A DNA stretch of 64,000 nt from Ralstonia sp. 25mfcol4.1 (GCF_900104095.1 NZ_FNJO01000020.1:1-64000); one strand, 5' to 3'; positions 51,337 through 59,728 are shown, counted from the first letter of the stretch. Made by a program: numbers and translations. The notes: generated by a model from the letters alone, not told the origin.

Positions 51337-52271
51337 AGGACAAGATGCCCCCCGTGGTTACCGCTACCCACCCCCACTCTTCCGTGGGCCGGATTCGTCA
51401 CCTGGCCCGCCAATACGCCGCACTGACCAAGCCACGCGTGACGCAGCTGGCCGTGTTCTGCTCGGTCATCGGCATGTTCCTGGCCACGCCGGGCATGGTG
51501 CCCTGGTCGGTCCTGATCGGCGGCGCCGCCGGTATCTGGCTGCTGGCCGGCGCGGCCTTCGCCATCAACTGCCTGGTGGAACAGAAGATCGACGCGCTGA
51601 TGCGCCGCACGGCCTGGCGCCCGTCCGCCACCGGCGAGATCACCACCACGCAGACGCTGGTCTTCTCGGCCATTCTGGGCGGGGCCGGCATGTGGCTGCT
51701 GCACGTGTTCGCCAACGACCTGACGATGTGGCTGACCTTCGCCACGTTCCTGGGCTACGCGGTGGTCTACACGATCCTGCTGAAGCCGGCCACGCCGCAG
51801 AACATCGTGATCGGCGGCCTGTCTGGCGCCATGCCGCCGGCGCTGGGCTGGGCCGCCGTGGCGGGCACCGTGCCGGCCGAGGCCTGGTTCCTGGTGCTGA
51901 TCATCTTCACGTGGACGCCGCCGCACTTCTGGGCGCTGGCGCTGTATCGCCGCGCGGACTATGCCAAGTCCGGCCTGCCGATGCTGCCCATTACCCACGG
52001 CGAACGCTACACGCTGCTGCATATCCTGCTGTACACGCTGGTGATGATCGCGGCCACCCTGCTGCCGTTCGTCTACGGCATGAGCGGCGTCATCTACCTG
52101 GTCGCCGCGCTGGCGCTGGGCCTGGTGTTCCTGGGCTACGCCTGGAAGCTGTTCCGCAACTACTCGGACCAGCTCGCGCAGCGCACCTTCCGTTATTCGA
52201 TCCTGTACCTGTCGCTGCTGTTCGCGGCGCTGCTGGTGGATCACTACTTCAAGTTCGTGCCGCAGGTCTGA
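51333..52271 (+). CDS. ctaB: Protohaem IX farnesyltransferase (haem O synthase)
   Basis: A 312-residue UbiA-family prenyltransferase with about nine helices. The first Asp-rich motif is represented by NCLVEQKIDALMRRTAWRP, and YTILLKPATPQNIVIGGLSGAMPPALGW and WTPPHFWALALYRRADYAKSGLPMLP are CyoE/CtaB hallmarks. It adds farnesyl to haem B, the step before CtaA. The TTG-free start is ATG 51333, overlapping ctaA. Confidence 0.95.
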   Translation: MKDKMPPVVTATHPHSSVGRIRHLARQYAALTKPRVTQLAVFCSVIGMFLATPGMVPWSVLIGGAAGIWLLAGAAFAINCLVEQKIDALMRRTAWRPSATGEITTTQTLVFSAILGGAGMWLLHVFANDLTMWLTFATFLGYAVVYTILLKPATPQNIVIGGLSGAMPPALGWAAVAGTVPAEAWFLVLIIFTWTPPHFWALALYRRADYAKSGLPMLPITHGERYTLLHILLYTLVMIAATLLPFVYGMSGVIYLVAALALGLVFLGYAWKLFRNYSDQLAQRTFRYSILYLSLLFAALLVDHYFKFVPQV

Positions 52272-52366
52272 CCGCTCTGCCTGCGGCATCTTGCCGCGCC
52301 CGGAGGTCACGGCCGGCGTGATCGGCGATACTTTCGGGCGTATCTTGCTTCCCATCGCTCCGACGC

Positions 52367-52981
52367 ATGCCGACCTTCGCCTCTGGCTTCCTCGCCACAT
52401 TCCGCCGCTTTTGCCTGCTCGCCCTGTGCACCGCGCTCCTGGCCGCCTGCGGGCAGCCGAAGCCGTCGTTCAAAAACGTCGATATCTCGGGCGCCAGCGA
52501 CTTCGGCAAGGACTTTGCGCTGCAGGATCCCGCCGGCAAGACCCGCACGCTGGGCGACTTCAAGGGCAAGGTGGTGCTGATGTTCTTCGGGTACACCCAT
52601 TGCCCGGACGTCTGCCCAACCACCATGGTGGAGCTCAAACAGGTGATGGAGCAGCTGGGCCCCGATGCCGACAAGGTGCAGGTGCTGTTCGTCACGGTGG
52701 ACCCGGACCGCGATACCGGCGCGCTGCTGGGCCAGTACGTGCCGGCCTTCGACGCGCGCTTCCTGGGCCTGCGCCCGGCCGACGAGGCCGCGCTCAAGCA
52801 GGTGACCAAGGACTTCAAGGTGTACTACGCCAAGGTGCCGGGTTCGTCGCCGAACAACTACACGATGGATCACTCGGCCGGCAGCTACGTATTCGACCAG
52901 AACGGCCAGCTGCGGCTGTTCATCCGGCACGGCCAGGGGCCGGAGCCGATCGCCCACGACCTGAAGGCGCTGATGTCCTGA
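52367..52981 (+). CDS. SCO1/SenC copper chaperone, lipoprotein
   Basis: A 204-residue SCO protein. Signal peptide with lipobox ALLAAC (Cys28 lipidated), then the thioredoxin-fold domain with FFGYTHCPDVCPTT, giving the copper-binding Cys79 and Cys83, and YTMDHSAGSYVFD carrying the third ligand His. It loads CuA of subunit II. Last gene of the locus, followed by a strong terminator. Confidence 0.93.
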   Translation: MPTFASGFLATFRRFCLLALCTALLAACGQPKPSFKNVDISGASDFGKDFALQDPAGKTRTLGDFKGKVVLMFFGYTHCPDVCPTTMVELKQVMEQLGPDADKVQVLFVTVDPDRDTGALLGQYVPAFDARFLGLRPADEAALKQVTKDFKVYYAKVPGSSPNNYTMDHSAGSYVFDQNGQLRLFIRHGQGPEPIAHDLKALMS

Positions 52982-53030
52982 TGGGCATGCCGGGCGTGCG
53001 GCCGCGATGCCGGAACGCCGGGGCAAACAA

Positions 53031-53057
53031 AAAGGCCGGTCAATCGACCGGCCTTTT
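53031..53057 (+). terminator. Intrinsic terminator after SCO1
   Basis: AAAGGCCGGTC (53031-53041) and GACCGGCCTTT (53046-53056) form a perfect 11-bp stem with a 4-nt loop, followed by T. A-rich sequence before it could let it work for rpoH as well. Confidence 0.88.
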
Positions 53058-53110
53058 GCTTGCTGCGCTTGTTGCGCTTGTTGCGTTCCGCGCTACCGCA
53101 CGGGCGCGGA

Positions 53111-54046
53111 TCAGGCAAATGCCGCCAGCGCACCCTTCATCTTCTTCATCGCGGCCGCCTCGATCTGGCGGATCCGCTCGGCCGACACGCCGAATTCGTC
53201 GGCCAGCTCATGCAGCGTCGAGCCGCCCGAGCCGTCGTCGTTGACGTCCAGCCAGCGCGCCTCGATGATGCGGCGGCTGCGCGGGTCGAGCTTGCCCAGC
53301 GCTTCTTCCAGCCCTTCGACCTGCAGGCGGTCGTTGTGCTTGGCCTCGATGACCTTGGTCGGCTCGTTGTGGTTGTCCGCAAGGTAGGCGATGGGGGCGA
53401 ATTCTTCCTCGCCATCGTCGATCTGGCCTTCCAGCGCCATATCGCCGCCCGACATGCGGGTTTCCATCTCCATCACTTCCTCGGGCTTCACGTTCAGCTC
53501 GCGCGCAACGGCTTCGATCTGCTCGGGCGTGAAGGTATGCGCACCCTGCTTGTGGCTGCGCAGGTTGAAGAACAGCTTGCGCTGGGCCTTGGTGGTGGCC
53601 ACCTTGACCATGCGCCAGTTCTTCAGCACGTATTCGTGGATCTCGGCCTTGATCCAGTGCATCGCGTATGACACCAGGCGCACGCCCTGCTCGGGGTCGA
53701 AGCGCTTCACGGCCTTCATCAGGCCGATATTGCCTTCCTGGATCAGGTCGGCGTGCGGCAGGCCGTAGCCCAGGTACTGGCGGGCGATCGACACGACCAG
53801 GCGCAGGTGCGACATCACCAGGCGGCGGGCGGCATCGACGGATTCGTTGTCGCGCAGGTCGCGGGCCAGGCGCAGCTCTTCCTCGGGGGTAAGCAGCGGA
53901 ATCCGATGGACCGCCTGGATGTAGCTATCCAGATTGCCCAGCGTGCCGGGAAACGTCAGCGCAAGGCTGTTCGCGGCAGCACTCTGGGGCGCCGTCGGCA
54001 GACGGCGGGAAACTTGGTTTTGATCGGCAGACATGACTGCGTTCAC
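53111..54046 (-). CDS. rpoH: Heat-shock sigma factor RpoH (sigma-32)
   Basis: A 311-residue sigma-70-family factor. RLVMSHLRLVVSIARQYLGYGLPHADLIQEGNIGLMKAV (region 2.1-2.2) and YAMHWIKAEIHEYVLKNWRMVK (2.3-2.4) are typical; QRKLFFNLR is the RpoH box; region 4 ends with a helix-turn-helix, ELADEFGVSAERIRQIEAAAMKKM. It directs RNA polymerase to heat-shock genes. GTG 54046 has AAAGGAGT about five bases upstream; ATG 54034 (MSADQNQ) is weaker. A perfect CIRCE operator lies 70 bp upstream. Confidence 0.94.
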   Translation of the reverse strand: MNAVMSADQNQVSRRLPTAPQSAAANSLALTFPGTLGNLDSYIQAVHRIPLLTPEEELRLARDLRDNESVDAARRLVMSHLRLVVSIARQYLGYGLPHADLIQEGNIGLMKAVKRFDPEQGVRLVSYAMHWIKAEIHEYVLKNWRMVKVATTKAQRKLFFNLRSHKQGAHTFTPEQIEAVARELNVKPEEVMEMETRMSGGDMALEGQIDDGEEEFAPIAYLADNHNEPTKVIEAKHNDRLQVEGLEEALGKLDPRSRRIIEARWLDVNDDGSGGSTLHELADEFGVSAERIRQIEAAAMKKMKGALAAFA

Positions 54047-54115
54047 TATGACTCCTTTCGCATCCGGCGGTGGGTTGCCGGTGTGTCCCGGAAGGACACC
54101 GCATTGCAACGCATA

Positions 54116-54142
54116 TTAGCACTCGAACCGGACGAGTGCTAA
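54116..54142. promoter_or_regulatory. CIRCE element (HrcA operator) upstream of rpoH
   Basis: TTAGCACTC, nine bases, GAGTGCTAA, an exact match to the CIRCE consensus in both half sites and spacing. It is 70 bp upstream of the rpoH GTG. On the minus strand a TAATAT lies at its edge and could be the -10 box, so HrcA binding would cover the promoter. Confidence 0.95.
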
Positions 54143-54308
54143 GTTAGAGGGTCTATGGGGTTGATAGTTCCGTCACATCGGGGCCGCGATTCCGATAGTA
54201 TCGGATCGATGTCGGCTTTGGCTCCGGCCCCAGTCCCCACATGGCCTGGCGGGTTGCGTGCCCTCGACAGGAATATTAGAGAGGGCGGTGGTCAATCGGT
54301 TTCCGACG

Positions 54309-54341
54309 AATTCACCGCAATTTCGGGATGGTGAATTGCGG
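54309..54341. promoter_or_regulatory. Nested inverted repeats upstream of pirin
   Basis: AATTCACC (54309-54316) pairs with GGTGAATT (54330-54337), and CCGCAATT (54315-54322) pairs with AATTGCGG (54334-54341). The overlapping dyads lie just before a TACACT -10-like hexamer, a good position for an operator. The regulator is unknown. Confidence 0.5.
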
Positions 54342-54400
54342 GATTCGCTACACTGAAGTTGTTTTACAGCCGCATTGCACCATTCCTTGGAGACGTTTCC

Positions 54401-55273
54401 ATGTCTGCTATCGAACACTTGCTGAAGCCGCACGTGCGGGATATCGGCGAGTTCACCGTCCGCCGCCTGCTGCCGGCTGCCACGACCCAGACCGTAGGGC
54501 CGTTCATCTTCTTCGACCACATGGGCCCGGTGGAGATGGCGCCGGGGCAGGGCATGGATGTGCGCCCGCATCCGCATATCGGCCTGGCCACGGTGACGTA
54601 CCTTTTCGAGGGCGAGATCATGCACCGGGACAGCCTGGGCAGCGAGCAGGTGATCCGGCCGGGCGACGTGAACTGGATGACGGCCGGCACCGGCATCGTC
54701 CATTCCGAACGTTCGCCGGACGCCGCCCGCGAGGCGGGCCCACGCCTGCATGGCATCCAGACCTGGGTGGCATTGCCGCTGGCCCATGAGAACGATCCGC
54801 CGTCGTTCCACCACCATCCGGGCGCCACGCTGCCCAAGCTGGAACTGCCCGGCGTGCGGATGACGGTGATTGCCGGCGATGCCTTCGGCGCCGAATCCCC
54901 GGTGCGCGTGTACAGCCGCACGCTTTACGTGGCCATCGAAATGGATGCTGGCGCCAGCCTGGTGATTCCGGCGGAACATGTGCAGCGCGGCGTCTATCCG
55001 GTGGACGGCAACCTGGAAATGGATGGTGAGACGCTGCCCGCCGAGCACCTGGTGGTATTGACGCCGGGCGAGCCCGTGACGATCACGGCGACCATGCCGT
55101 CGCGCGTGATGCTGCTTGGCGGCGATCCGACCGACGGCCGCCGCTTTATCTTCTGGAACTTCGTCGCCAGCAGCAAGGAGGCCATCGAGGAGGCCAGCCA
55201 GCGTTGGCAGGACGACAAGTTCCCGCACGTGCCCGGCGAAACCGAACGCATCCCGCTGCCAGTGCGGCGTTAG
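54401..55273 (+). CDS. Pirin family protein
   Basis: A 290-residue bicupin. The N-terminal domain has RRLLPAATTQTVGPFIFFDHMGP, RPHPHIGLATVTYLFEG and HRDSLGSEQVIRPGDVNWMTAGTGIVHSE, providing the metal-binding His and Glu, and a second cupin follows without those ligands. Pirins bind iron; some act as quercetin 2,3-dioxygenases and others as regulators. GGAGA stands ahead of ATG 54401. Role here unknown. Confidence 0.88.
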   Translation: MSAIEHLLKPHVRDIGEFTVRRLLPAATTQTVGPFIFFDHMGPVEMAPGQGMDVRPHPHIGLATVTYLFEGEIMHRDSLGSEQVIRPGDVNWMTAGTGIVHSERSPDAAREAGPRLHGIQTWVALPLAHENDPPSFHHHPGATLPKLELPGVRMTVIAGDAFGAESPVRVYSRTLYVAIEMDAGASLVIPAEHVQRGVYPVDGNLEMDGETLPAEHLVVLTPGEPVTITATMPSRVMLLGGDPTDGRRFIFWNFVASSKEAIEEASQRWQDDKFPHVPGETERIPLPVRR

Positions 55274-55310
55274 GCCGCAGGCGGGCCGACGGGTGCCGGC
55301 CGCCATTCGG

Positions 55311-55382
55311 CGGCTAGGGCTGCTTGGGCGGCTAGGGCGGCTAGGGCTGCTTGGGCTGCTTGGGCGGCTTGGGCTGCTTGGG
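55311..55382. repeat. 9-bp tandem repeat, eight units
   Basis: Eight contiguous 9-mers alternate between CGGCTAGGG (with one CGGCTTGGG) and CTGCTTGGG, in the order A B A A B B A' B. On the minus strand this reads as Pro-Lys-Gln-Pro-type codons, but the ybiB stop at 55394 lies before it. It separates convergent pirin and ybiB. Copy number may vary between strains. Confidence 0.85.
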
Positions 55383-55393
55383 CGGGCCGGCGG

Positions 55394-56416
55394 TCAGACC
55401 GGGCTGGCCCAGGCCACGCGCGTGGCCTGCCGCAGGCAGTCCTTGATCGTGGCGATCTGGGTGGCGATGGGGGCGGGAACCGGCTCCGCGCCATCGAGCA
55501 CCTTGCGGATCCAGGCCGCCGTGTCGGCCACGTCGGTGCCGGCCGGCAGCGCCGGCACTTCGGCGATGGAACCGGCCACCGGGTCCACCATCGTGCGCTG
55601 ATGGCCGTCGTGCAGCCAGTCGATGCGCGTGCTGCGGCGGGCATCGGCCACCACCTCGCCCTCGGTGCCCCGGCCCAGCAGCACATTGGCCGGCTCGTGC
55701 GAGAAATAATCGGTCAGCGTCTCGCGATACTCGGGGTGGGTGTAGCTGTACAGGCGCAAGGCTTCGGCCGGCGTGTGGGCGCCCACCGGCTGCAGCATCT
55801 TGACGATCGTGTGCGACGAATTGCGCAGGCCGATGATGGCGCGCTTGTCGAGCAGGGCGGACAGCGCGGGCGACAGCACGTCGATAGGCAGCACGGCCAG
55901 CGGGTTCGATGCCGCACGCAGCTGGTCCTGCGCGGCCTGGGTGGTGGCGCACAGCGGCACGCCCAGCGCGTCGAACAGGGCCATGCTGGTGACGCGGCCA
56001 TGGAACCCGCGCACGCCGTGCACCAGCGTCGGCACGCCATCGCGCGCCAGCAGCATCGCCAGCAGCGGCACCAGGTTGGGTTGCTTGCGCGCGCCGTTGT
56101 AGCTGGGGATCACCACCACGGGCTTGTCAGGCGGCGCCGCCAGCGGCTGGCAATGCTGGTGCGCGGCTTCGAGCATGCCGGCCAGTTCGTGGGGGGCCTC
56201 GCCCTTGATGCGGTACGCCATCAGCACGGCGCCCAGTTCGATATCGGAAACGCGGCCCGCCAGCATGGCGTCGAACAGCGCCTGGGCATCCTCGCGCGGC
56301 AGCGCGCGGGCGCCGTTGACGCCGCGGCCGATTTCCTTGATGTACTTTGCCGCCAGAAATGGCGAATCTGCTGCAGTGGTCATGATGACTGCCGGAATCG
56401 TGGGGGTGGGGTTCAT
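55394..56416 (-). CDS. ybiB: YbiB/TrpD2-like DNA-binding protein
   Basis: A 340-residue protein of the anthranilate phosphoribosyltransferase fold (glycosyltransferase family 3), YbiB branch. FLAAKYIKEIGRGVNGARALPREDAQALFDAM and VVVIPSYNGARKQPNLVPLLAMLLARDGVPTLVHG are the landmarks; the phosphoribosyl site of true TrpD is not kept. E. coli YbiB binds nucleic acid. It follows the nitrate uptake genes on the same strand by about 40 bp, so it may be cotranscribed. The start at ATG 56416 or ATG 56383 is open. Confidence 0.83.
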   Translation of the reverse strand: MNPTPTIPAVIMTTAADSPFLAAKYIKEIGRGVNGARALPREDAQALFDAMLAGRVSDIELGAVLMAYRIKGEAPHELAGMLEAAHQHCQPLAAPPDKPVVVIPSYNGARKQPNLVPLLAMLLARDGVPTLVHGVRGFHGRVTSMALFDALGVPLCATTQAAQDQLRAASNPLAVLPIDVLSPALSALLDKRAIIGLRNSSHTIVKMLQPVGAHTPAEALRLYSYTHPEYRETLTDYFSHEPANVLLGRGTEGEVVADARRSTRIDWLHDGHQRTMVDPVAGSIAEVPALPAGTDVADTAAWIRKVLDGAEPVPAPIATQIATIKDCLRQATRVAWASPV

Positions 56417-56455
56417 GATAGCCCACGATTCCGCGGCAATGCGTCCCGCAGGGCC

Positions 56456-57259
56456 TCACGCGGCTTCCTGCAGCGCCGGGTTGCGCTGCTTGCGGTACAG
56501 GAAGTCCAGCACGGCCGTGCGGCAGGCGTGGTAGGTCTTGTCGTCGGCCAGCGCCACGCGGTCGCGCGGGCGGGGGATGTCGACGTTCAGGATCTCGCCG
56601 ATGGTGGCCGCCGGGCCGTTGGTCATCATGACGATGCGGTCGGCCAGCAGCACGGCCTCGTCCACATCGTGCGTGACCATGACGACGGTGCTCTTCGTAC
56701 GCGCCACGATCTTGATCAGTTCGTCCTGCAGGTGGGCGCGGGTCAGCGCATCGAGCGCGCCGAACGGCTCGTCCATCAGCAGCACCATGGGCTGCATCGC
56801 CAGTGCGCGGGCAATGCCCACGCGCTGCTTCATGCCGCCAGATATCTCGTGGGGATACTTGCTTTCGGCGTGGGTCAGGCCCACCAGCGCCAGCGTGTCG
56901 TGCGTGCGCGCCTTCAGCTGCGCCTTGCTTTCCTTCGCGCCGAACACGCGCTCCACGCCCAGGTGGACGTTCTCGAAGCACGTCAGCCACGGCAGCAGCG
57001 AATGGTTCTGGAACACCACGGCGCGCTCCGGTCCGGGCCCGGCGATCTCGCGCCCGGCGCAGATCAGTGCGCCGGCCGTGGGCGTGGTCAGCCCGGCGAT
57101 CAGGTTCAGCAGCGTGGACTTGCCGCAGCCCGAATGCCCGATCAGCGTGATGAACTCGCCTTCGGCAATCGACAGGTTGATATCGCGCAATGCCACGAAC
57201 GGGCCCTTGCGCGTCTTGAACGTCTGACCGACGTTTTCGATGCTGACGAATTTTTCCAT
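56456..57259 (-). CDS. nrtD: Nitrate/nitrite ABC transporter ATP-binding protein
   Basis: A 267-residue ATPase of the NrtD/SsuB/TauB group. Walker A GHSGCGKST at 41-49, signature SGGMKQRVGIARAL, Walker B LLMDEPFGALDALTR. With NrtB it imports nitrate bound by NrtA. The order nrtA-nrtB-nrtD and the NasT regulator upstream make nitrate more likely than sulfonate or taurine. Gap to nrtB is 13 bp. Confidence 0.9.
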   Translation of the reverse strand: MEKFVSIENVGQTFKTRKGPFVALRDINLSIAEGEFITLIGHSGCGKSTLLNLIAGLTTPTAGALICAGREIAGPGPERAVVFQNHSLLPWLTCFENVHLGVERVFGAKESKAQLKARTHDTLALVGLTHAESKYPHEISGGMKQRVGIARALAMQPMVLLMDEPFGALDALTRAHLQDELIKIVARTKSTVVMVTHDVDEAVLLADRIVMMTNGPAATIGEILNVDIPRPRDRVALADDKTYHACRTAVLDFLYRKQRNPALQEAA

Positions 57260-57272
57260 GACGGGGCTCCGA

Positions 57273-58193
57273 TCAGGTGTTGCCGTAGCTGAAGCGGCGC
57301 GCCAGGGCCAGCAGCAGGTGCTCCAGCACCAGACCCACCACGCCGATGATGAAGATGGCGATGACGATGTGCTCGACCTTGAGGTTGTTCCACTCGTCCC
57401 ACAGCCAGAAGCCGATGCCGGTGCCGCCGGTCAGCATCTCAGCCGCCACGATCACCAGCCACGCGGTGCCGATGGACAGCCGCACGCCGGTCAGCATGTA
57501 CGGCAGCACGGCAGGGAACAGCACGCTGCGGAAGATCTTCCATTCGGACAGGTCGAGCACGCGCGCCACGTTCAGGTAGTCCTGCGGCACGCGGGTCACG
57601 CCCACCGCCGTGTTGATGATCATCGGCCAGATCGAGCAGATGAAGATGGCCCAGATCGCGGCCGGGTTGGCCGCCTTGAACAGCAGCAGGCCGATGGGCA
57701 GCCACGCCAGCGGCGACACCGGCCGCAGCAGGCTGATGACCGGCGCGGCCATCGCGTTCAGGAACGCGAAGCGCCCCAGCAGGAAGCCGGCCGGAATGCC
57801 GATCACCGCCGCCAGGCCGAAGCCGGCCGCCACGCGCGCCAGCGACGCCAGCACGTTCCAGCCGATGCCCTGGTCGTTCGGGCCGTTGCGATAGAACGGG
57901 TCTGCAAACAGCGGCACGGCGGCATTCCAGGTGGCGCCGGGCGTGGGCAGTGCCGGGATCAGCGTGGCCACGCCGTGCCAGACCAGCAGGAACAGCACGA
58001 AGCCGGCCAGCGGCGGCACGCACTTGAGCACGAAGCCGGCTACGGCCTCGCGCCGCGCGGCCTGCTTCGCCTGGACGGCAAGCTCCTGGGCGCGGCGGCG
58101 TGTCTGTTCCTTGGCTTCCGTATCGAGGACATCGGCATCCATGGCGGCTCCTTGCGGAGAAGTGGGGGTAACGGCAGAGGCGAGGGCATTCAC
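57273..58193 (-). CDS. nrtB: Nitrate ABC transporter permease
   Basis: A 306-residue permease of the BPD family. A soluble N-terminus of about 60 residues is followed by six membrane helices; RPVSPLAWLPIGLLLF and the EAA-type loop (ARVLDLSEWKIFRSVLFPAVLPYMLTGVRLSIGTAW) contact the ATPase. Located between nrtA and nrtD on the same strand. Confidence 0.9.
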   Translation of the reverse strand: MNALASAVTPTSPQGAAMDADVLDTEAKEQTRRRAQELAVQAKQAARREAVAGFVLKCVPPLAGFVLFLLVWHGVATLIPALPTPGATWNAAVPLFADPFYRNGPNDQGIGWNVLASLARVAAGFGLAAVIGIPAGFLLGRFAFLNAMAAPVISLLRPVSPLAWLPIGLLLFKAANPAAIWAIFICSIWPMIINTAVGVTRVPQDYLNVARVLDLSEWKIFRSVLFPAVLPYMLTGVRLSIGTAWLVIVAAEMLTGGTGIGFWLWDEWNNLKVEHIVIAIFIIGVVGLVLEHLLLALARRFSYGNT

Positions 58194-58242
58194 GGCAGGC
58201 TCCTTTCCAGAGGGCGATCAGGTCGCGGACAACGCGTGAGGG

Positions 58243-59553
58243 TCAGAGGGCACCGGCTTTGATCTTGAAGCCGTCGGCGTAGGCCTTCGGGTCCCTGGCG
58301 GCGTCCCACGTCACGCCGTCGATCAGCTTCGCGGTCCGGAAATCGCTCTTGGGCAGCGGCACCTGCGCGGCGGCGGCGGCCTGCTTGAACACGTCGATGC
58401 GGTTCACCTGCCTGGCCACGGCCAGGTAGTCGGGGTGGTCCTTCAGCAGGCCCCAGCGTTTCTGCTGCGTCAGGAACCACATGCCGTCGGACAGGAACGG
58501 GTAATTGGCCAGCCCGTCCTGATAGAACTTCATCGAATCGGGGTCGTCCCAGGTCTTGCCCAGGCCGTTGCTGTAGCGGCCCAGCATGCGGTCCAGGATG
58601 ATGTCCATGTCGGTGTTGACGTAGGACTTGGCCGCGATGGTCTCGGCGGTCTTGCGGCGGTTCGAGGCCGATGCGTCGATGAACTTCGATGCTTCCAGGA
58701 TGGCCGCCACCATCGCGCGCGCCGTGTTCGGATTTTTCTGGACGAAATCCGATGTGGTGCCGAGCACCTTCTCCGGGTGGTCCTTCCAGATGGCCTGCGT
58801 GGTTTCGGCCGTGAAGCCGATCTTGTCGGCGATGGCGCGCGCGCCCCACGGTTCGCCCACGCAGAAGCCGTCCATGTTGCCCACGCGCATGTTGGCCACC
58901 ATCTGCGGCGGCGGCACGGTGATGGCCTTGGCGTCCTGCATCGGATTGATGCCGTTGGCGGCCAGCCAGTAATAGAGCCACATCGCGTGCGTGCCGGTGG
59001 GGAAGGTCTGCGCGAACACGTACTCGCGCTTCTCGCGGGTCATCAGTGCCTTCAGGCTGGCGCCATCCTTGACGCCCTTTTCCGCCAGCTTCTGCGACAG
59101 CGTGATGGCCTGGCCGTTGTGGTTCAGGTTCATCAGCACCGCCATGTCCTTCCGGGGCCCGCCGATGCCGAGCTGCACGCCGTAGACCAGGCCGTAGAGC
59201 ACGTGCGCGGCATCCAGTTCGCCATTGACCAGCTTGTCGCGCACGGCCGCCCACGACGCCTCCTTGCTCGGCGTGATCTTGATGCCGTATTTCTTGTCGA
59301 GGCCCAGCGTCGATGCCATGACCACCGAGGCACAGTCGGTCAGCGGGATGAATCCAATCCTGACTTCGGCCTTCTCGGGGGCGTCGGAGCCGGCCGCCCA
59401 GGCACCGCTGCGCACCAGCGGATCGACCAGTGTCATCACGCTGGCGCCGGCAATGGTGGCCAGCGCGCGGCGGCGGCCATGGCTGGCGGGAGCGTGGTCG
59501 GCGGCGGCGTTGGCGGCGACGTTGGGCTTGGCAATCTTGAGGCGAGAGGGCAT
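58243..59553 (-). CDS. nrtA: Nitrate ABC transporter substrate-binding protein (Tat-exported)
   Basis: A 436-residue NrtA-type binding protein. The N-terminus has a twin-arginine-like signal (HGRRRALATIAGASVM, about 26-41), then the mature domain with VRIGFIPLTDCASVVMASTLGL and GEPWGARAIADKIG, typical of NrtA/SsuA-like folds. It captures nitrate or nitrite in the periplasm. ATG 59553 is the first plausible start; 15 bp upstream begins the U-run of an intrinsic terminator, so initiation of transcription alone would not express it. Confidence 0.9.
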   Translation of the reverse strand: MPSRLKIAKPNVAANAAADHAPASHGRRRALATIAGASVMTLVDPLVRSGAWAAGSDAPEKAEVRIGFIPLTDCASVVMASTLGLDKKYGIKITPSKEASWAAVRDKLVNGELDAAHVLYGLVYGVQLGIGGPRKDMAVLMNLNHNGQAITLSQKLAEKGVKDGASLKALMTREKREYVFAQTFPTGTHAMWLYYWLAANGINPMQDAKAITVPPPQMVANMRVGNMDGFCVGEPWGARAIADKIGFTAETTQAIWKDHPEKVLGTTSDFVQKNPNTARAMVAAILEASKFIDASASNRRKTAETIAAKSYVNTDMDIILDRMLGRYSNGLGKTWDDPDSMKFYQDGLANYPFLSDGMWFLTQQKRWGLLKDHPDYLAVARQVNRIDVFKQAAAAAQVPLPKSDFRTAKLIDGVTWDAARDPKAYADGFKIKAGAL

Positions 59554-59568
59554 TGCGATGGCTCCGAG

Positions 59569-59635
59569 AAAAAAAAGGCGTCCCGACCGCAGCCCCCGGA
59601 TTCGCCAGAAGCCGGGAGGTGCGGTGCAGGACGCC
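59569..59635 (-). terminator. Leader attenuator of nrtA
   Basis: On the minus strand, GGCGTCC pairs with GGACGCC (outer ends 59629-59635 and 59577-59583), with further pairing (CCGCA/TGCGG and CCCGG/CCGGG) inside, and eight U follow (59569-59576). It ends only 15 bp before nrtA, which makes an attenuator rather than the terminator of nasT. Confidence 0.8.
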
Positions 59636-59649
59636 GTTGTCCGATGCCG

Positions 59650-59669
59650 CGCGTGCCGTCGTTGGCGCG
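59650..59669 (-). promoter_or_regulatory. ANTAR-type hairpin 2 in the nrtA leader
   Basis: On the minus strand, GCC-AACGAC-GGC with three more pairs after a 2-nt bulge. The hexaloop AACGAC has A at position 1 and G at position 4, the pattern known for ANTAR targets. Confidence 0.65.
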
Positions 59670-59714
59670 GGGCATGCATGTTTTGGGTGATACCGGGCAA
59701 TACAGGGTGATGCC

Positions 59715-59728
59715 GGCCGTCGTTGGCC
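59715..59728 (-). promoter_or_regulatory. ANTAR-type hairpin 1 in the nrtA leader
   Basis: On the minus strand, GGCC-AACGAC-GGCC: a perfect 4-bp stem with the same AACGAC hexaloop as hairpin 2. About 45 nt separate the two hairpins; the U8 terminator follows the second. Confidence 0.65.

Larger units (their letters stand above)
54047..54400. other. Divergent control region of rpoH and pirin
   Basis: 354 bp. It holds a CIRCE operator (54116-54142), a TCCGATA/TATCGGA palindrome (54191-54205) and nested dyads (54309-54341) in front of pirin. A TACACT at 54349 could be its -10 element. No gene is supported here. Confidence 0.75.

Noticed and set aside
55311..55382. CRISPR-like array
   Set aside because: The units are contiguous 9-mers with no spacers and no cas genes; it is a minisatellite.
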